A stretch of DNA of 64,000 nt from Nitrosomonas sp. (GTDB lineage: Bacteria; Pseudomonadota; Gammaproteobacteria; Burkholderiales; Nitrosomonadaceae). Under the pieces are notes generated by a model, which ran no database searches, had not been told where the DNA came from, and saw only the letters and a list, made by a program, of their open reading frames with translations. Of the stretch, positions 60,841-64,000 are shown in pieces. The position numbers and the translations under genes are program-made. The stretch lies in NCBI GenBank assembly GCA_031316255.1, contig JALDQW010000001.1, positions 3,629,485 through 3,693,484 on the forward strand, read 5' to 3'. How positions within the stretch are numbered: position 1 is the stretch's first letter; every line of letters begins with the position of its first letter.

Positions 60841-61248
60841 ATGCCCTACTGCACCCAGCAAAACATGATCGACCGGTTTGGTAACAACGAACTGGTCGAG
60901 CTGACAGACCGCAGCCAGCTCGGGGAGATCGATACGGCCGTGCTTGATGCGGCTATCGCGGACGCCACGGCCGATATCGATATGTACCTGGCTATGCGCT
61001 ACACGCTGCCGCTATCTACCGTCCCTGACGTGCTCACGAATCTGTGTTGCAACATTGCGCGTTATCATTTGCACGATATCGGAGCGCCCGAGCATGTCAA
61101 GGATAAGTACGACGCAACCATAAAGCTGTTGAGAAGGATCGCTAACGGCGAAATCGATCTTGATGTTGGTGAAACGTCCGCGGGTGCCGGGGATGTAGCA
61201 TATGAAACTGGTTCAAAAGTATTCGGCGAGTCGCAAGACTGGCCATGA
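60841..61248 (+). CDS. DUF1320 (Mu gp36-like) protein
   Basis: 135 residues. Opening MPYCTQQNMIDRFGNNELVE, then DIDMYLAMRYTLPLSTVPDV and NIARYHLHD are characteristic of Mu gp36, a putative head-tail connector. It starts three bases after the previous stop. Confidence 0.9.
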   Translation: MPYCTQQNMIDRFGNNELVELTDRSQLGEIDTAVLDAAIADATADIDMYLAMRYTLPLSTVPDVLTNLCCNIARYHLHDIGAPEHVKDKYDATIKLLRRIANGEIDLDVGETSAGAGDVAYETGSKVFGESQDWP

Positions 61249-61269
61249 TTACCAAGTAAAGGAGTGACT

Positions 61270-61782
61270 ATGTTTAATGTAAAAAACCTTTGTACAACGT
61301 TGATATTCTTGTGTGTTGCGCTATTTTCCGCAGCGTCAAGCGCAACATCCTTATCAAACTACCTTGAAAACAAGCTGATCGATGCATTTTTGCGCGGCCA
61401 GGCATACACCATGCCAGCCACAACTTACGTGGCGTTGGCGACAACGGCCGGATCGGATGCTGCATGCGGCACTGAAGTGACCGGCGGCAGTTACGCCAGG
61501 GTGGCCGTTACCAGCTCGCTCGCAAATTGGGCGGGCACGCAATCAGCCGGATCGACAACGGCGAGCACGGGTACGGGTGGTCAGACCAGCAATAATAATG
61601 TGATTACATTTCCAGCGCCGACCGCAAACTGGGGCCAGGTTACGGAGTTTTGTGTGTTTGACGCATCAACGGCTGGCAATCTGCTATTTCGGGCGGCATT
61701 AACCACTGCAAAAACAATTAACAACGGCGATGCGGCACCGAGTTTTGCAGCGGGTGCGCTGACATTCCAGATCGATAACTAA
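61270..61782 (+). CDS. phage structural (fibre-like) protein with N-terminal signal-like extension
   Basis: 170 residues from ATG 61270 behind AAGGAG. Residues ~28-170 match a family of phage proteins starting LSNYLENKLIDAFLRGQAYT and ending APSFAAGALTFQIDN. Unusually, the first ~27 residues form a Sec-type signal (NLCTTLIFLCVALFSAASSA). The usual family start is a Met just before LSNYLENK. Confidence 0.75.
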   Translation: MFNVKNLCTTLIFLCVALFSAASSATSLSNYLENKLIDAFLRGQAYTMPATTYVALATTAGSDAACGTEVTGGSYARVAVTSSLANWAGTQSAGSTTASTGTGGQTSNNNVITFPAPTANWGQVTEFCVFDASTAGNLLFRAALTTAKTINNGDAAPSFAAGALTFQIDN

Positions 61783-61797
61783 AAGTTTGATGTAATT

Positions 61798-62217
61798 ATG
61801 CCAATCCAGCACACAGACGCGCACCGCAAAATGCTTGTTGAGCAAGCAGCACAAGGTGTTATTGGCTTGCAACGAGATGTTGCGAATAATGCGGCAGTGC
61901 ATAAGCAGTGGGCGGTTACAGAGTCTGTGCCGCTTGCTGATTTGCAAGCAAAAATTACAGATGTTCTGGCGGCATACGAGTGGCGGCGCGCGAAATTGCG
62001 GCATTTCCGTGATGTGATTATACCTTCTGACCCGGGATTTCTGACTGTTGGAGATCAGCTTATGCTCACAATGCAAAGTGTCGGCGGGTTGGCCGCTGAG
62101 GTTGCCGATCACATTGACGCTTTTGATGCGATGCCGCGAACGACATACGCCGAGATTGTCGCGGCGTGTGATTATCTGATTGCAAATGTGCAGCCGCCAG
62201 TCTCAATCTGGGATTAA
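61798..62217 (+). CDS. hypothetical phage structural protein
   Basis: 139 residues, helical, no cysteine. In the connector/tail region between the signal-bearing protein and the repeat protein. Not recognised. Confidence 0.6.
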   Translation: MPIQHTDAHRKMLVEQAAQGVIGLQRDVANNAAVHKQWAVTESVPLADLQAKITDVLAAYEWRRAKLRHFRDVIIPSDPGFLTVGDQLMLTMQSVGGLAAEVADHIDAFDAMPRTTYAEIVAACDYLIANVQPPVSIWD

Positions 62218-62221
62218 TTAA

Positions 62222-63745
62222 ATGGCGCTCATCCAGGGGATCAATTTTCGCGGCACGGCAGGATATGTCAGCGATGGTGTGAATGAGTATGCCGAGACAT
62301 CGCTAACCGCAAATTTCCCAACCACGACGCCTCAGGGGCTCAACGTCGGCTGGGAGCAGCCCCCACATTCGGTTGATAATTGGTCGACGAGCGACGGCAG
62401 CAAACTGGCTGGCGCAGCAAAAGCAAACGCGTGGTCGGTATCCAACTATCGTGTGGACCTTGCAACCACAGGCGATTACGAAATTGATCTTGCGTTAGGC
62501 ACTGTATCAGTAACGCCTAATGCCGTGCAATCCGAGATGTACGATAATGCGACAAAATTTGGAACGACCATCGGTCTCGACGCCTCCGTGAGTAACGGTG
62601 CTTTTTACGACGCATCGGGCGTAAAACGTACATCCCCTGCGGATTGGACTGCAAATGCAGTCAAAGTCGCGCATACATTTACGAGCACAATATTCCGACT
62701 TCGATTTTTAAGCAGCGGAAACCAAAAGCTTGTCGCGCACATCGGCGTCCACGGATCAGCGCCATCATCGATAGATTTGGCTGGCGATGCAACAGGACAG
62801 GCAAGTGCAAGCGGACAAATTACAACGCAAATACCGATTGCCGGTGCATCAGTTGTTGTCGCAACCGCAACCGGCGCGCTTAATGTGCCGATCAATCTGG
62901 CCGCAAATGCGGCTGCGCAATCAGTTGCGGAAGCGAGTCTTACAACCGGCATTCAATTGGATGGTGACGCTGCTGGAAATACAAGTGCAACGGCCGATTT
63001 ATCGACAGGCATTTCATTGGGCGGTAATGCCGCAGGCCAATCGACTGCAGCAGCAGACCTGACTGCATCGATCACGTTGTCGGGTGCGGCGGTAGCACAG
63101 GCGCTGGCGTCTGCCGGTATTGATACATCTATTTTGCTGGGTGGTGATGCTGTCGGGCAATCAAGTGCAAGTGGTGATCTGGGCGGAGCAGCAACTTTGG
63201 CTGGCAACGCCAATGCGTCGGCAACAGCAACCGGCAATCTCACAATACAAATCCAGCTTGCTGCGGATGCAGTGGCGCAGATGTTGGCTACGGGAAGTCT
63301 GGATGCTCCGGTTAATCTGGATGGCAGCGCATCCGGGCAATCAGTCGCCACTGGAGAATTGACAACGCAAATTCAAATGGATGGGGCGGCCGCGGGGCAA
63401 TCAACAGCAACCGGCCAGCTTGCGTCAAGCGATGTGCCACTGGCTGGCGATGCGTCCGCAACCGTAACCGCCCAAGGCGATCTCAATACCGGTATCACAC
63501 TCGATGGCGCAGCGTTAAGTGTAGTGTCCGGAACAGGCAGTTTAACGGTTAATTTAGGCATATCAGGTGATGCGGCCGCACTGGTCACAGCGGGTGCTGA
63601 TCTGACAACACAAATCCCACTTAATGCGGCTGCTGTCGCCCAAGCGCTGGCAAGCGCAAGTTTGTCCGGTGGTGTGAGCACGATTAAGCCAAACCCGCGA
63701 TATACAGTTACTGCGCAATGGAGGGACTACAGTGTCGCTGCCTGA
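62222..63745 (+). CDS. repeat-rich putative phage tail or fibre protein
   Basis: 507 residues. The N-terminal ~180 look like a small-molecule or surface binding domain (GINFRGTAGYVSDG, VDLATTGDYEIDLALGTVSV, VAHTFTSTIFRLRFL). Residues 184-484 are fifteen tandem repeats of 20 residues, consensus I.L.GDA.GQS.ATG.LTT; one copy has 21. No metal or catalytic motif. Probably beta-rich and extended. Ends TVTAQWRDYSVAA. Confidence 0.7.
   Translation: MALIQGINFRGTAGYVSDGVNEYAETSLTANFPTTTPQGLNVGWEQPPHSVDNWSTSDGSKLAGAAKANAWSVSNYRVDLATTGDYEIDLALGTVSVTPNAVQSEMYDNATKFGTTIGLDASVSNGAFYDASGVKRTSPADWTANAVKVAHTFTSTIFRLRFLSSGNQKLVAHIGVHGSAPSSIDLAGDATGQASASGQITTQIPIAGASVVVATATGALNVPINLAANAAAQSVAEASLTTGIQLDGDAAGNTSATADLSTGISLGGNAAGQSTAAADLTASITLSGAAVAQALASAGIDTSILLGGDAVGQSSASGDLGGAATLAGNANASATATGNLTIQIQLAADAVAQMLATGSLDAPVNLDGSASGQSVATGELTTQIQMDGAAAGQSTATGQLASSDVPLAGDASATVTAQGDLNTGITLDGAALSVVSGTGSLTVNLGISGDAAALVTAGADLTTQIPLNAAAVAQALASASLSGGVSTIKPNPRYTVTAQWRDYSVAA
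62771..63673 (+). repeat. fifteen tandem ~60-bp coding repeats
   Basis: The units code for 20 residues each (fourteen exact, one with 21), with aliphatic residues at 1 and 3 and Leu/Ile at about 17. DNA copies have diverged, so the array is not a recent expansion. Confidence 0.85.
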
Positions 63746-64000
63746 TACTACAGTGTTGTCACCCAAAGCGCCTGACGAAATCATTGCGGTCTCGTTCGAC
63801 TTTTCGCGCCTGGTTGATTCAATTGATTCGGTTGTGAGCGTTGCTGTTACGGTACACAAAGGCACAGATGCAAATCCATCGGCCATGATTCTGAATACCC
63901 CAATTATCAGCGGAGCGATTGTTTATCAGTTGATCCAGGGCGGCGTTGATACGGTTTATTACAAAGTGCGGGCGCTTGTGGCAGTCGGGCAGCAAAAATA
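63732..64000 (+). CDS. phage structural protein, partial (runs off the window)
   Basis: GTG start at 63732 with GGAGGG 7-8 bases upstream, overlapping the previous gene in another frame. The visible 89 residues begin VSLPDTTVLSPKAPDEIIAV and contain a beta-sandwich-like run (SVAVTVHKGTDANPSAMILN, YYKVRALVAVGQQ). A family found in phage tail regions; product unknown. Confidence 0.6.
   Translation, partial: MSLPDTTVLSPKAPDEIIAVSFDFSRLVDSIDSVVSVAVTVHKGTDANPSAMILNTPIISGAIVYQLIQGGVDTVYYKVRALVAVGQQK

Larger units (their letters stand above)
34308..64000 (+). mobile_element. Mu-like transposable prophage, left and central part
   Basis: Gene order repressor-Ner-A-B, early genes, GemA, Mor, Rz/Rz1, terminase, portal, MuF, G-like, protease/scaffold, decoration, capsid, gp36-like is that of Mu-like phages. 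The left border is approximate; a TG dinucleotide at 34308 is only a placeholder. The right end, most tail genes and any host duplication lie outside the window. Structural genes are intact, so it may be functional, but this cannot be judged without the remainder. Confidence 0.85.

Noticed and set aside
1..64000. CRISPR array
   Set aside because: No regularly spaced identical repeats with unique spacers were seen; the only regular arrays are coding repeats.

Overview
This is a window from a Gram-negative, polarly or peritrichously flagellated proteobacterium. The gene content (fliLMNOPQR in the usual order, ABC-F protein, PEP-CTERM sorting signal, IS66, moderate G+C) fits a betaproteobacterium, possibly Nitrosomonas-like. 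That placement is a judgement from gene style, not from a marker gene.

Positions 1-20.5 kb are chromosomal backbone: an ATP-grasp/M20-like fusion protein, the flagellar fliL-fliM-fliN-fliO-fliP-fliQ-fliR operon (switch complex and export gate), a large coiled-coil protein, a DUF4139 protein, a YheS-type ABC-F ATPase, a cluster of DnaA boxes beside an AT-rich tract (candidate origin or DnaA-titration site), a membrane protein, a secreted isoaspartyl methyltransferase, a spermidine-synthase-like membrane protein, a secreted tail-collar protein and a Sel1-repeat protein.

Positions 20.7-30 kb hold an unusual accessory locus: an intact NodU/SxtI-type carbamoyltransferase, an SxtJ-type membrane protein, a convergent 1068-residue protein joining an SGNH hydrolase to a carbamoyltransferase-like domain that has lost its metal ligands, a small basic protein, a protein with two tandem haem-oxygenase-like diiron domains, and a polysaccharide deacetylase. 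It lies on the integrase side of a tRNA-Leu(UAA) gene. The integrase is a wreck: a 7-bp tandem duplication shifts its frame near the start, a complete IS66 element (30672-33045, exact 8-bp target duplication) splits it, and its 3' part has further frameshifts and a truncation.

From about 34.3 kb to the right edge lies a transposable Mu-like prophage, cut by the window end before most tail genes. Its order is repressor (minus), Ner-like, transposase A, B, a chain of small early genes, DUF3164, GemA, Mor-type activator, then lysis, terminase, portal, MuF, virion morphogenesis, protease/scaffold, decoration, capsid and tail genes. It carries non-phage cargo: a secreted protein with two c-type haem motifs resembling HzsA-related proteins, a lipoprotein, and a minus-strand block with a PEP-CTERM protein, an unknown 258-residue protein, a zinc-ribbon microprotein and a DUF1353 protein. 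A 14-bp palindromic element occurs twice, just ahead of the lysis cassette and just ahead of the protease/scaffold gene, where Mu places its lys and I late promoters. The MuF head protein carries a C-terminal zincin-like domain, and a putative tail gene ends in fifteen 20-residue repeats.
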